64,000 bases of DNA from Spelaeicoccus albus. Its GTDB lineage: Bacteria > Actinomycetota > Actinomycetes > Actinomycetales > Brevibacteriaceae. Positions within the stretch are counted from its first letter, which is position 1. Each line of letters begins with the position of its first letter. The position numbers and the translations under genes were made by a program. The stretch covers positions 1-64,000 of the forward strand of contig NZ_JACBZP010000001.1 of the NCBI RefSeq assembly GCF_013409065.1, given 5' to 3'. Below the pieces are notes generated by a model, which worked only from the letters and a program-made list of their open reading frames with translations, did no database searches and was not told the origin of the DNA. Below are positions 43,168 through 52,048 of this stretch, in pieces.

Positions 43168-45138
43168 ATGGCTGAAGAAAACACCGGTCTGTCGAACCTG
43201 CTCCATGAAGAGCGTCATTTCCCGCCGAGCGATGAATTCGCTCGCCATGCGGTGGCCGGCGCCGAACTCTACGACCAGGCAAAATCCGACCGGCTGGGGT
43301 TTTGGGCCGATTGGTCGCGCAAGCTGCTGACCTGGGACACCGATTTCACCGAAACTCTCGACTGGTCGGACGCTCCCACCGCCAGCTGGTTCGTCGGCGG
43401 CAAGCTCAATGCCGCGTACAACTGCGTTGATCGGCACGTCGAAGCCGGCAACGGCGACAGGGTCGCCATCCATTTTGAAGGCGAGCCCGGCGACACCCGC
43501 ACCATCACCTACTCCGATCTGCAACGGGAAGTGAACAAGGCCGCCAACGCGTTCGCCGATCTCGGCGTGGGCGCGGGCGACCGGGTCGCCATTTACATGC
43601 CCATGATTCCCGAGACGGTCTTCGCCATGCTGGCGTGTGCCAGGCTCGGCGCCCCGCACAGCGTGGTCTTCGGCGGATATTCGGCCGACGCCTTGAATTC
43701 GCGCATCCTCGACGCCGAGGCAAAACTCGTGATCACTGCCGACGGCGGCTACCGTCGCGGTGCTCCGTCCTCCCTGAAGCCGGCGGTTGACGACGCGCTG
43801 GCGAGCGGCGCACCAAGCGTGACGAACGTCGTCGTCGTCCGCCGCACCGGCGAAGAGATGACGATGACCGAGGGCCGCGATCTGTGGTGGCACGACGTCG
43901 TCGACAGCGCGTCCGACCAGCACGCGTGCGAGGCCATGGACTCCGAGCACCCGCTGTTCATCTTGTACACGTCCGGCACCACCGGTAAGCCCAAGGGCAT
44001 CGTGCACACCACCGGCGGATACCTCACCCAGTGCGCCTATACGCATAAGAACGTATTCGACCTGCATCCCGAATCGGACGTCTACTGGTGCAGCGCCGAC
44101 GTCGGCTGGGTCACCGGACACAGCTACATCGTGTACGGCCCGTTGGCGAACGGCGCCACGCAGGTGATGTACGAAGGCACACCCGACACGCCGCACAAGG
44201 GCCGCTGGTGGGAGATTGTCGAAAAGTACGGCGTGTCGATCTTGTACACGGCGCCGACGGCCATCCGCACGTGCATGAAATGGGGCGAGGACATTCCGGC
44301 GAAGTACGATCTGTCGTCGCTGCGCGTCCTCGGCTCGGTCGGCGAGCCGATCAACCCCGAAGCGTGGATCTGGTACCGGCACGTCATCGGCGGAGATCGC
44401 ACGCCCGTGGTGGACACGTGGTGGCAGACCGAGACCGGCGCCATCATGATCTCGCCGCTACCGGGTGTCACGGACGCCAAGCCGGGCTCGGCGCAGGTCC
44501 CATTGCCGGGCATCTCAGCCGATGTCGTGGACGACGAGGGGGATCCGGTGCCGGACGGCGGCGGCGGTTACCTCGTGCTCACCGAACCGTGGCCGTCGAT
44601 GCTGCGCGGCATTTGGAAGAATCCGGAGCGGTTCAAAGAGACGTACTGGTCGCGTTTCCCCGGCATTTATTTCGCCGGCGACGGCGCGAAAAAGGACGAG
44701 GACGGCGACATTTGGCTCCTCGGCCGCGTGGACGACGTGATGAACGTGTCGGGCCACCGGCTCTCCACCACGGAGATCGAGTCGGCGCTCGTATCGCACG
44801 AGAAAGTCGCCGAGGCGGCTGTCGTCGGTGCGGCGGACGCCACCAGCGGGCAGGCCGTCGTCGCGTTCGTGATCCTGCGCGGCACCGCCAGCGATTCCGG
44901 TGACGCCCTCGTGAAGGAACTGCGCGATCACGTGGCGCACGAGATCGGCGGGATCGCCAAACCGCGGCGCATTCTGGTCGTCAGCGAGCTGCCCAAGACC
45001 CGTTCGGGCAAGATCATGCGCCGCCTCCTGCAAGACGTGGCCGAGAACCGCGAGGTCGGCGACGCCTCGACGCTTGCCGACAGCTCGGTCATGGATCTCA
45101 TCCAGGAAGGGTTGAAGACGGCCAAGCCGGAAGGCTGA
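43168..45138 (+). CDS. acs: Acetyl-CoA synthetase (acetate-CoA ligase)
   Basis: A 656-residue AMP-forming ligase of normal length. Motifs in order are [14 protein letters not shown] (about residue 266), [28 protein letters not shown] (acetate pocket tryptophan) and SGKIMRRLL near 613, whose lysine is the usual acetylation-controlled catalytic residue. It activates acetate, or less well propionate, through acetyl-AMP. A GAGGAAGG-type ribosome site precedes the ATG. It stands alone and ends at a strong terminator. M. tuberculosis has acs at the same relative place. Confidence 0.95.
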   Translation: MAEENTGLSNLLHEERHFPPSDEFARHAVAGAELYDQAKSDRLGFWADWSRKLLTWDTDFTETLDWSDAPTASWFVGGKLNAAYNCVDRHVEAGNGDRVAIHFEGEPGDTRTITYSDLQREVNKAANAFADLGVGAGDRVAIYMPMIPETVFAMLACARLGAPHSVVFGGYSADALNSRILDAEAKLVITADGGYRRGAPSSLKPAVDDALASGAPSVTNVVVVRRTGEEMTMTEGRDLWWHDVVDSASDQHACEAMDSEHPLFILYTSGTTGKPKGIVHTTGGYLTQCAYTHKNVFDLHPESDVYWCSADVGWVTGHSYIVYGPLANGATQVMYEGTPDTPHKGRWWEIVEKYGVSILYTAPTAIRTCMKWGEDIPAKYDLSSLRVLGSVGEPINPEAWIWYRHVIGGDRTPVVDTWWQTETGAIMISPLPGVTDAKPGSAQVPLPGISADVVDDEGDPVPDGGGGYLVLTEPWPSMLRGIWKNPERFKETYWSRFPGIYFAGDGAKKDEDGDIWLLGRVDDVMNVSGHRLSTTEIESALVSHEKVAEAAVVGAADATSGQAVVAFVILRGTASDSGDALVKELRDHVAHEIGGIAKPRRILVVSELPKTRSGKIMRRLLQDVAENREVGDASTLADSSVMDLIQEGLKTAKPEG

Positions 45139-45153
45139 GCCGGTTTCGGCCGA

Positions 45154-45190
45154 GGGTGCGCGGGTGACGGCGTCGCCTGCGCACCCTTTT
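45154..45190 (+). terminator. Rho-independent terminator after acs
   Basis: GGGTGCGC (45154-45161) pairs with GCGCACCC (45179-45186), and an inner stem GGTGAC/GTCGCC closes over a GGC loop. Only one mismatch interrupts the two. TTTT follows at 45187-45190, 16 bp after the acs stop. Confidence 0.85.
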
Positions 45191-45233
45191 CGTCTGATTC
45201 CTCGGCGGCAGTGTCCCGCCGGATCATGAAAGG

Positions 45234-45734
45234 ATGGCACGCGTGCGCGCCCACGACCTGCAAACCGCCCTGCCCACTGTGGGGCGCACCACCCCCGTCA
45301 CCGAAGCGGCCCGTCTCATCGCGGCCGACGGTGCTTCGGCAATAGTCATCACCGGTCAAACGGGCGCCCCGTTGGCGATCGCGGCGGCCGTCGACATCCT
45401 ACGGCTGATGCTGCCGACCTACGTACTCGATGACCAGTCGCTGGCCGGGGTGATCGACGATACCGGCGGCGCCGAACGGTGGGCGGCCATCGACCGCCGC
45501 ACGATCGGCGATCTCGTCGACGACGAGGGCGTCACGGTCCGCAGCATCCTCACCGTGGACGCCGACGCGACAGTCATGGAAGTCGCTGCGCGGATGCTCG
45601 ACGCGCACCTCCCCGTCGCCTACGTTGCCGGCACCCCGGCCGAAAGCCCCGGTTTCGTCACCCTCGGCGCCGTGCTCGATGCCTTCCTCGACTCCCGCCC
45701 ATCGGACGACACGGATAGGACAACCGGCCGGTGA
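45234..45734 (+). CDS. CBS-domain protein
   Basis: A 166-residue soluble protein with two CBS-like halves: residues 5-60 (TPVTEAARLIAADGASAIVI) and 95-155 (LTVDADATVMEVAARMLDAH). CBS pairs bind adenosine nucleotides and regulate enzymes or transporters. It is fused to nothing and its stop overlaps the GTG of the carrier gene (GTGA), so it most likely senses energy state for that carrier (inference). The start may be the ATG at 45234, which touches AAAGG, or the GTG at 45243 with better spacing. Confidence 0.8.
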   Translation: MARVRAHDLQTALPTVGRTTPVTEAARLIAADGASAIVITGQTGAPLAIAAAVDILRLMLPTYVLDDQSLAGVIDDTGGAERWAAIDRRTIGDLVDDEGVTVRSILTVDADATVMEVAARMLDAHLPVAYVAGTPAESPGFVTLGAVLDAFLDSRPSDDTDRTTGR

Positions 45735-47017
45735 GCGTTCAGATTGCACTGGCTCTGGCCGTCTTCATTGCCGCTTACGTCCTGATCGCGACCGAGAAGA
45801 TCCCGCGCGTGGCGGTCGCCTTGGGCGGCGCAGCAGCAATGGTCATGATCGGCGCAACCGATGACAAGTCCCTGTTCTTCTCCGAAGACAGCGGCATCGA
45901 CTGGAACGTCATCTTCCTATTGCTCGGCATGATGATCATCGTCGGAATCATGCGGCATACGGGGGTCTTCGAATTCGTCGCCATCTGGGCGACCAAGAAA
46001 GCACGAGGGCGCCCTTTCCGGATCATGGTCATGTTGGTGGTCATCACTGCCGTACTTTCGGCATTCTTGGACAATGTGACGACGGTGCTGCTCATCGCCC
46101 CCGTCACGTTCCTGGTGTGCGAACGGCTCGCCGTGCCGCCCATCCCCTACTTGATCGCCGAGGTCATGGCCAGCAATATCGGCGGCACGGCCACGCTGAT
46201 CGGCGATCCGCCCAATATCATCATCGGCAGTCGCAGCGGCTTGTCCTTCAACGACTTCCTGCTCAATCTCACGCCCTTGATCGCTGTGCTGGTGCTGGTC
46301 TTCCTGGTAGTCAGCCGCATCATGTTCCGCAAGGCGTTCCAGTACGACCCCGAACGTGCCGCACGCGTGATGGAGCTGAACCCGGCCGAAGCCATCGGCG
46401 ATAAGCGGCTGCTGGTCAAATCGCTCTCCGTGCTGGTTCTCGTCCTTGCCGGGTTCGTTCTGGACCCGGTTCTCGGACTGAGCCCCGCGATAGTCGCCAT
46501 GATGGGGGCGGGCCTGCTGATTGCCTTGACCCGGTTGGAAAACCGCAAGGTCTTCGGCGACGTGGAATGGGAAACGCTCTTGTTCTTCGCCGGGCTGTTC
46601 ACCATGGTCGGATCGCTGGTCAACCTCGGCATCATCGACGAAATCGGCCGCGCCCTGTCCGACTTGGTCGGCGACAACTTCTTTGGCGCCTCCATCGGGA
46701 TGCTTGTCGGATCGGCGGTCGTCTCCGGAGTGGTCGACAACATCCCCTACGTCGCCACGATGGCCCCGATCACTGCCAACCTCGTACACTCCGGGGGCGC
46801 TGCCGCGCACCCCCTGTGGTGGGCATTGGCTCTCGGGGCGGATCTCGGCGGGAACGCGACGGCGATCGGCGCCAGCGCCAACGTGGTAGTCGTCGGAATC
46901 GCCAAACGCAACGGTCACGACATTTCGTTCTGGCGTTTCACCAAATGCGGGCTGATAGTCACCGGCATCACCATCGCGGTCTGCGTGCCGTACATCTGGC
47001 TGCGCTATTACCTCTGA
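45731..47017 (+). CDS. ArsB/NhaD-type ion transporter (SLC13/IT superfamily)
   Basis: A 428-residue membrane protein with about eleven helices. It has AFLDNVTTVLLIAPVTF and GVVDNIPYVATMAPI as two inverted-repeat copies of the DN-containing hairpin, and GGTATLIGDPPNIIIGS with GGNATAIGASANVVVVG as the matching re-entrant loops. This pattern is typical of the ArsB/NhaD/P-protein family, which exchanges Na+/H+, arsenite or carboxylates. Since NhaA follows, a Na+/H+ role is attractive but not shown. Coupled to the CBS gene. Confidence 0.88.
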   Translation: MSVQIALALAVFIAAYVLIATEKIPRVAVALGGAAAMVMIGATDDKSLFFSEDSGIDWNVIFLLLGMMIIVGIMRHTGVFEFVAIWATKKARGRPFRIMVMLVVITAVLSAFLDNVTTVLLIAPVTFLVCERLAVPPIPYLIAEVMASNIGGTATLIGDPPNIIIGSRSGLSFNDFLLNLTPLIAVLVLVFLVVSRIMFRKAFQYDPERAARVMELNPAEAIGDKRLLVKSLSVLVLVLAGFVLDPVLGLSPAIVAMMGAGLLIALTRLENRKVFGDVEWETLLFFAGLFTMVGSLVNLGIIDEIGRALSDLVGDNFFGASIGMLVGSAVVSGVVDNIPYVATMAPITANLVHSGGAAAHPLWWALALGADLGGNATAIGASANVVVVGIAKRNGHDISFWRFTKCGLIVTGITIAVCVPYIWLRYYL

Positions 47018-47050
47018 CGGCCGGAAGTCGCGAGAGCCCGCCTGCCTCCT

Positions 47051-47131
47051 GTAGCCTGGAATCTGGTGAGCCGGGAAGTCTGGTCGGCCGCTCGGCGCAA
47101 AGGCCGAGTGTGAACCGTCGACCGGAGTGCC
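47051..47131 (+). ncRNA. Structured nhaA leader, candidate nhaA-I type (Li+/Na+) riboswitch
   Basis: Three helices can be drawn: CTGG/CCGG (47063-47066, 47071-47074), CTCGGC/GCCGAG (47091-47096, 47103-47108) with loop GCAAAG, and an enclosing stem CTGGTCG/CGACCGG (47080-47086, 47119-47125) that includes part of the GGAG ribosome site (47124-47127). Unpaired GAAG and GTGAG segments look like conserved ligand-site bases. nhaA-I RNAs upstream of nhaA have, as I recall, been reported as Li+ sensors. I matched context and architecture only, not a covariance model. Confidence 0.5.
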
Positions 47132-48445
47132 ATGCCTGAACCAAATACTGCCCGTCCCACCGTATTCGCCCGCCTGAAACAGGCACGTGAACTCGACAGA
47201 TCCCTGCACACCGAGACCATTGGCGGCCTGCTGTTGCTGGCCGGGGCCGTTGCCGCACTCATTTGGGCGAACACGCCGGCCGGCGACGCCTATCAGCGGC
47301 TGATGGAGTTCCGTCTCGGTCCGGAAACTCTCAGCTTACACCTGTCCGTCACGCACTGGGCGTCGGACGGGCTGCTGGCCATCTTCTTCTTCGTCGCGGG
47401 TCTTGAACTCAAACGCGAGTTGCTGGTCGGCGATCTGCGAAACCCCCGGCAAGCGCTGCTTCCCGTCGTCGCGGCGGCATGCGGCGTCGCGGTGCCGGCA
47501 GCCGCGTACCTGTTGATCACCGCCGGCGACCCGGTGGCCATGCAGGGGTGGGCGATCCCGGCGGCCACCGACATCGCCTTCGCACTAGCCGTGCTGGCAG
47601 TGATCGGCTCGCACCTGCCGCGTGCCGTCCGGTCCTTTCTGCTTACCCTGGCAGTCGTCGACGACCTAATTGCCATAGTCATCATCGCCGTGTTCTACAC
47701 GTCGACGATCCACATCGGCTTTCTTGTACTCACGATAGTTCCCGTCGGCCTGTTCGCGTTGCTCGTGCGGGTCCGCCGCATACCCGGTCCTCTCAAGGCC
47801 GCCGTCTTGATCGTCCTGGCTCTTCTGGCCTGGTATTCGATGTTCGCGTCCGGCGTGCACGCCACAATCGCCGGCGTGCTCATTGGATTCACCGTGCCGG
47901 TCCGCCCCGGCGGGTCCGACAAGTCCGCCGACCCCGGCACATCGGCCGATTCCGGCACGTCGGCCGAATCCGGCACGTCGGCCGAATCCGACACCGGCGC
48001 GTCACGGGCCGACAGGTATTTGGAAGTCATCGAGCCGTTGTCGGCAGGCATCGTGGTGCCGATCTTCGCCTTCTGCTCGGCGGGCGTGGCGCTCGTCGGC
48101 GGAGGGTTGGCGGGCGGTTTGACCGATCGTGTCTTCTACGCAGTAGTCGTCGGGCTGGTGGTCGGAAAATTCATCGGCATTTTCGGCGGAACGTGGCTCA
48201 CCGTGAAGCTCACGCACGCCACCTTGGACAAGTCGGTCGCCTGGGTCGACATTCTCGGCGTCGCGCTGCTGGGCGGGATCGGATTCACCGTCTCACTGCT
48301 GGTCGGCGATCTGTCGTTCGGCACGGGCGAGCGAGCCGGATACGTGAAATTCGGGGTGCTCACCGCATCATTGACCGCAGCGCTGCTCGGGGCAGCAGTG
48401 CTGCGGCGGCGCAACCGGTTTTACCGGGACGGCGCGGAGCGCTAA
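47132..48445 (+). CDS. nhaA: Na+/H+ antiporter NhaA
   Basis: A 437-residue antiporter. The unwound helix region is AATDIAFALAVLAVIG and the ion-binding aspartate pair is VVDDLIAIVIIAVFY (near residue 175). About twelve helices are visible. It exports Na+ or Li+ in exchange for protons. In the cytoplasmic loop before YLEVIEPLSAGIVVPIFAF an in-frame repeat GTSADS/GTSAES adds about 25 residues that NhaA proteins usually lack. GGAG lies 4 nt before the ATG within a structured leader. Confidence 0.95.
   Translation: MPEPNTARPTVFARLKQARELDRSLHTETIGGLLLLAGAVAALIWANTPAGDAYQRLMEFRLGPETLSLHLSVTHWASDGLLAIFFFVAGLELKRELLVGDLRNPRQALLPVVAAACGVAVPAAAYLLITAGDPVAMQGWAIPAATDIAFALAVLAVIGSHLPRAVRSFLLTLAVVDDLIAIVIIAVFYTSTIHIGFLVLTIVPVGLFALLVRVRRIPGPLKAAVLIVLALLAWYSMFASGVHATIAGVLIGFTVPVRPGGSDKSADPGTSADSGTSAESGTSAESDTGASRADRYLEVIEPLSAGIVVPIFAFCSAGVALVGGGLAGGLTDRVFYAVVVGLVVGKFIGIFGGTWLTVKLTHATLDKSVAWVDILGVALLGGIGFTVSLLVGDLSFGTGERAGYVKFGVLTASLTAALLGAAVLRRRNRFYRDGAER
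47935..47988. repeat. 18-bp in-frame tandem repeat in nhaA
   Basis: Three 18-bp units (47935-47952, 47953-47970, 47971-47988). The last two are identical, CGGCACGTCGGCCGAATC, and the first differs at two bases. They encode Gly-Thr-Ser-Ala-Glu/Asp-Ser repeats in a loop. Confidence 0.9.
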
Positions 48446-48518
48446 CTGCCTCCATGCAAGAATGGCCTACGGACATTAGGCTAAGAGCGGTAACACTCCC
48501 CGCAGAACGGAGCTCATC

Positions 48519-48923
48519 ATGGCACAGCGGTCGCTGAAGCAAATCCTCCGCGAGATCACCGGCGACTTCAAAACGCTGGCTCAAGAGGAGAAGTCGCTTG
48601 CCACGGCCGAGGTCAAGTCGGGTGCGACAAAGCTCGGCATTGGCGGAGGCCTGCTGGTCGGCGCCTTGTTCTTCGTCCTGTTAGCCGTCATCATCCTACT
48701 GTTTGCAGCATCAGCCGGGCTGCACGCCGCCGGCCTCGCCTGGTGGCTGTCATTCCTGATCATCGGCGTCGCACTCATAGTGCTCGGCGCCATCCTGGCG
48801 CTCATCGGCCTGCCGTTCCTCAAGAAGGGCAAGCCAGTACCCACCCAGGCCATCAACGGCGCCAAGTCGACGTTGAACGCCGTCAAGTCCGCTGCCAAGA
48901 ACCCCAGCGGGCCGCAGGTCTGA
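48519..48923 (+). CDS. Holin-X type (phage holin superfamily III-like) membrane protein
   Basis: A 134-residue protein with an amphipathic N-terminal helix (residues 1-38), two strong membrane helices (42-66 and 74-100) and a basic C-terminal tail. The arrangement matches the actinobacterial Holin-X family, a widespread chromosomal group whose members are not clearly phage derived. No lysin or other phage gene is nearby. Function is unknown; a general envelope role is more likely than lysis. Confidence 0.75.
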   Translation: MAQRSLKQILREITGDFKTLAQEEKSLATAEVKSGATKLGIGGGLLVGALFFVLLAVIILLFAASAGLHAAGLAWWLSFLIIGVALIVLGAILALIGLPFLKKGKPVPTQAINGAKSTLNAVKSAAKNPSGPQV

Positions 48924-48930
48924 CAACCGG

Positions 48931-49626
48931 CTACGGCACGTCGATATCGATAGTGCGGTTGCTGTCCCACTCGGCGGCCCATCCGAGTCGGTCGAAGGCG
49001 AAATCCAAGAGCGTGGCGGTGAACCCCCAAATCGCCAGCGTGCCGACGGTAAACGCCGGCGACGTGAAGCCGGTCCGGCCGGTGAACACGCCGCGGTTTT
49101 CGGCGGCGATCAGGTCCGGAATCGCCACCCGGTGCACCGACTCGGACTCCCCCGCGTCCATCACGTGCACCGCTCCGGGCTCGCGCCACCAAGCAAGCAC
49201 GGGCGTGACCAGGAATCGGCTCGGCGGAATGTAAAGCGGCGTCAAGGTGCCCAGCACGTCCACACCGGCCGGCTCGACTCCGGTTTCCTCCTCGGCCTCC
49301 CGCAGTGCCGCGTCCACCGGCCCGCCGTCCGCGGCGTCCACGCCGCCGCCCGGAAACGCGACCTGACCGGCGTGGTGGCGCAGCCCGCCGGCCCGCTGCA
49401 ACAACAGGACATCGGCGTCCGCCCATTGCCGCGCCATTGTCCGGACGGCGCGCCGGCCGCCGTCCGTGACGGGAGCCGTCCCTCTGCCGAACAGCATCAG
49501 CACCGCCGCGTCGCGCGCCCGCGTGCCGACCGGCACCCGGCGCATGGTCTCCCACCGCGGATCGGGCGGAGCCTCGGGAAGCCCGGCAACGGCGTCCGCG
49601 ATCGGATCGGGCCGACAGGCCGTCAT
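48931..49626 (-). CDS. Nudix CoA pyrophosphatase-like hydrolase
   Basis: A 231-residue protein. The Nudix box is [25 protein letters not shown] in sense (ending REAEEETG), preceded by [20 protein letters not shown], a signature of CoA-type Nudix enzymes that cleave CoA to phosphopantetheine and 3',5'-ADP. The ATG at 49626 overlaps the nth stop (ATGA), giving nth-nudix coupling, the same order as Rv3674c and Rv3672c. A longer start at 49752 would run inside nth. Convergent with the holin-like gene (7 bp gap). Confidence 0.85.
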   Translation of the reverse strand: MTACRPDPIADAVAGLPEAPPDPRWETMRRVPVGTRARDAAVLMLFGRGTAPVTDGGRRAVRTMARQWADADVLLLQRAGGLRHHAGQVAFPGGGVDAADGGPVDAALREAEEETGVEPAGVDVLGTLTPLYIPPSRFLVTPVLAWWREPGAVHVMDAGESESVHRVAIPDLIAAENRGVFTGRTGFTSPAFTVGTLAIWGFTATLLDFAFDRLGWAAEWDSNRTIDIDVP

Positions 49627-50348
49627 TGACCGGGTGCCAGCTCGAATCGGCGCAGCTTCAAGGCCGCCTCGTGGTCGACTTCGCCGATCCCGTACGAGGG
49701 GCACAGGGAGGCGATCGGGCAGGCGCCGCACGCCGGACGGCGGGAATGACAAATCCGGCGTCCGTGGAAGATCAGCCGGTGCGAGAGCATTGTCCAGTCC
49801 TTCCGGTCGAACAGGTCCGCCACGTCGCGTTCGACGACCACCGGATCGTCGGACGTCGTGAAGCCCAGCCTGCGGGCGAGCCTGCCGAAATGCGTGTCCA
49901 CGGTCAGCCCGGGGAATCCGAAGGCGTTGCCGCGGACGACGTGCGCCGTTTTACGCCCGACGCCGGGCAGAGTCACCAGGTCGTCGAGGCCCTGCGGTAC
50001 CTCGGCGCCGAAATCGTGCACTATCGCCGCGGCAAGTCGCTGGATCTTATCGGCCTTGGACCGGAAGAACCCGGTGGGACGCACCAGCGATTCCACGGCG
50101 GCCTTGTCGGCCGCTGCCAGTTCGGCCGGTCCCGGGTATGCGGCGAACAAGGCAGGAGTCACTTGGTTGACGCGCACGTCGGTGGTCTGAGCGGACAGCA
50201 CCGTGGCCACCAAGAGTTGGAACGGATCGGCAAAATCGAGTTCGCAGCGCGCATACGGGTAAAATTGTGCGAGTTCCCTGTTGATCCGTCGTGCCCGCCG
50301 CTTTTTCGCCAACGGTGTCTCGGATTGCGATTTTTCGGTAGTGGCCAC
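49623..50348 (-). CDS. nth: Endonuclease III (DNA glycosylase/AP lyase)
   Basis: A 241-residue base-excision repair enzyme. It has the helix-hairpin-helix [12 protein letters not shown] with catalytic Lys, the catalytic Asp in [12 protein letters not shown], and the [4Fe-4S] motif C-x6-C-x2-C-x5-C near the C-terminus ([17 protein letters not shown]). It removes oxidised pyrimidines. The GTG at 50348 is preferred: TAAGCT lies 8 nt upstream, which fits a leaderless promoter (TANNNT). A TTG at 50387 is the longer alternative. Divergent from crp. Confidence 0.93.
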   Translation of the reverse strand: MATTEKSQSETPLAKKRRARRINRELAQFYPYARCELDFADPFQLLVATVLSAQTTDVRVNQVTPALFAAYPGPAELAAADKAAVESLVRPTGFFRSKADKIQRLAAAIVHDFGAEVPQGLDDLVTLPGVGRKTAHVVRGNAFGFPGLTVDTHFGRLARRLGFTTSDDPVVVERDVADLFDRKDWTMLSHRLIFHGRRICHSRRPACGACPIASLCPSYGIGEVDHEAALKLRRFELAPGQ

Positions 50349-50437
50349 GATAAATAGCTTAAGACGTCGGCCATGCGGCTTTTCCAATGCGGGGTCGGTA
50401 CGGCAAGATGAGATACGACGAGGCTTGAGGAGGCAAT

Positions 50438-51115
50438 GTGGATATTGAGGTCGTAAGGAAAGCGCCGCTTTTTTCCGGGCTTGGTGACGAGGCGACCGGA
50501 GCGCTGTTGGAGCTCATGACGACGAGCACGCTTGATCGCGGCTCGGTCTTGTTCGACGAAGGCGATCCCGGCAGCGAACTGTACGTGATAGTCACCGGCA
50601 AGCTGAAGCTCGGACGGACCGCTTCGGACGGCCGCGAGAATCTGCTGTCGATCCTCGGACCCGGCGAGATGTTCGGCGAACTCTCACTGTTCGATCCGGG
50701 CCCCCGCACTGCGACAGTGACTGCCGTATCCGACTGCACGCTGCTCGGCCTGGCCAACAACCACCTCATGACCTGGCTCGACGGCCGGCCCGAGGCCGCT
50801 CGCAATCTGCTGCAGGCCCTTGCCGCCCGGCTGCGACGCACCAATGACACGGTCGGCGACTTGGTCTTCTCCGACGTGCCGGGCCGCGTGGCAAAGGCAC
50901 TGCTCGATCTGGCCGACCGATTCGGGCGGCCCGCAGCGGACGGCGTCCTCGTCGCCCACGAGCTCACCCAAGAAGAACTCGCCCAGCTGGTCGGTGCCTC
51001 GCGCGAAACGGTCAACAAGGCGCTTGCCGACTTTGCCGCGCGCGGATGGATCCGGTTGGAGGCCCGCGCCGTCGTCCTGCTCGACGTCGAACGGATGACC
51101 TCCCGCGCCCGGTAG
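50438..51115 (+). CDS. crp: Crp/Fnr family transcriptional regulator
   Basis: A 225-residue regulator. The cyclic-nucleotide domain contains [21 protein letters not shown], matching the cAMP phosphate-binding cassette (Glu, Arg). The C-terminal HTH is [21 protein letters not shown]. Closest known types are mycobacterial Crp (Rv3676) and corynebacterial GlxR, global regulators of carbon and respiration. Gene order with nth supports orthology. The start is GTG at 50438 with AGGAGG 4 nt upstream. I found no clear TGTGA-N6-TCACA site in its own promoter. Confidence 0.9.
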   Translation: MDIEVVRKAPLFSGLGDEATGALLELMTTSTLDRGSVLFDEGDPGSELYVIVTGKLKLGRTASDGRENLLSILGPGEMFGELSLFDPGPRTATVTAVSDCTLLGLANNHLMTWLDGRPEAARNLLQALAARLRRTNDTVGDLVFSDVPGRVAKALLDLADRFGRPAADGVLVAHELTQEELAQLVGASRETVNKALADFAARGWIRLEARAVVLLDVERMTSRAR

Positions 51116-51131
51116 AGTCCGGGTCTCGCTT

Positions 51132-51231
51132 CCCGCCCGCACCGAGTGATGGCGAATGGCTGCCCGCCCGCACCGAGTGGTGGCGAATGGCTGCGAAATC
51201 GATGATTTCGCAGCCATTCGCCACCACTCGG
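51132..51231. repeat. 31-bp direct repeat running into a perfect 28-bp inverted repeat
   Basis: Two 31-bp units (51132-51162, 51163-51193) differ at one base. The second unit forms most of the left arm (51173-51200) of an inverted repeat whose right arm is 51204-51231. All 28 bases pair and the loop is only GAT. It sits in the 141-bp convergent gap between crp and the MBL gene, where a bidirectional terminator is expected, but there is no T tract. Confidence 0.92.
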
Positions 51232-51256
51232 CGGAAGGGGGCTCCTACAGGAGGCG

Positions 51257-52048
51257 TCAGGCTTCGTGAATGCGGCGGAGATACTCCAGCTGCGACTTGA
51301 TCGATTGGATGGCGGCGTCATGCACGTTCCGGTCGGTGTCCCCGTAAACGATGTCATACACGTCCTGCGGCGTTTTCGCACCGTCCGCCAAGGCTGCGCG
51401 CACTTGTTCCAATCGCGCATTGCGGTGCCGCAGGTAGTTACTGAGCGCCACCATCGGTTCGTGGATGACGGGGCCGTGCCCCGGAAGAATGACCTTCACT
51501 TCGAGGTGGTGGGCCAGGGCGTTCAGCCGGCTGAGGCTCGCCAGGTAATCCCCTAATGAGCCGTCCGGATACGAAACGACGGTGGTGCCGAGCCCGAGGA
51601 CGGAGTCCCCGGTAAAGAGGGTCCCGTCCGGTGTGATCACACTGAGCGAATCGTAGGTGTGCCCCGGAGTTCGCAAGAACCGCAGCCAGTCGCCGTCTCC
51701 TTCGCCGAATCGCAGCTCGTCGCAATCTATGACGGCGTTCGTGTTGACGCGGAACTGTTCGGACACCGCGTACACGGGTACTCCGGGCGCCCACTCGGAG
51801 ACGGTCTTCAGCGCTTCCGAATGGTCGAGATGCATGTGGGTGAGGATTATCGAATGCAACGTCGCTCCGCGGTCGCGCACGACCTTGCGGAACGCGTCGA
51901 TGTGCTCGTCGATGGCGGGGCCGGGGTCGATCAGCACCGCGGATTTCTCGTCCTCGGAGAAAATCACCCAGGTATTCGTCCCCTGCAAAGTCATCGCTGA
52001 CTTGTTCGGCGCGAGGATATGCGAGACGTTTTCCGGCAACTTAGACAT
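51257..52048 (-). CDS. MBL-fold metallo-hydrolase
   Basis: A 263-residue protein. The metal-binding motif is LTHMHLDHSEAL (HxHxDH), followed by RTPGHTYDSLSV, FTGDSVLGLG and ILPGHGPVIHEP. The last 60 residues form the winged-helix-like LACTB2 C-terminal domain (QVRAALADGAKTPQDVYDIVY). LACTB2-type proteins hydrolyse RNA or small thioesters; the substrate here is open. The start overlaps the Nudix stop by 8 bp. It corresponds to Rv3677c next to crp. Confidence 0.87.
   Translation of the reverse strand: MSKLPENVSHILAPNKSAMTLQGTNTWVIFSEDEKSAVLIDPGPAIDEHIDAFRKVVRDRGATLHSIILTHMHLDHSEALKTVSEWAPGVPVYAVSEQFRVNTNAVIDCDELRFGEGDGDWLRFLRTPGHTYDSLSVITPDGTLFTGDSVLGLGTTVVSYPDGSLGDYLASLSRLNALAHHLEVKVILPGHGPVIHEPMVALSNYLRHRNARLEQVRAALADGAKTPQDVYDIVYGDTDRNVHDAAIQSIKSQLEYLRRIHEA

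Noticed and set aside
45917-47209. 430-codon open frame on the minus strand
   Set aside because: Antisense to the ArsB/NhaD-type carrier and the start of nhaA; low-complexity His/Gln/Asp-rich translation.
48519-48923. Prophage remnant signalled by a holin-like gene
   Set aside because: No lysin, integrase or other phage genes nearby; Holin-X proteins are common chromosomal genes in actinobacteria.
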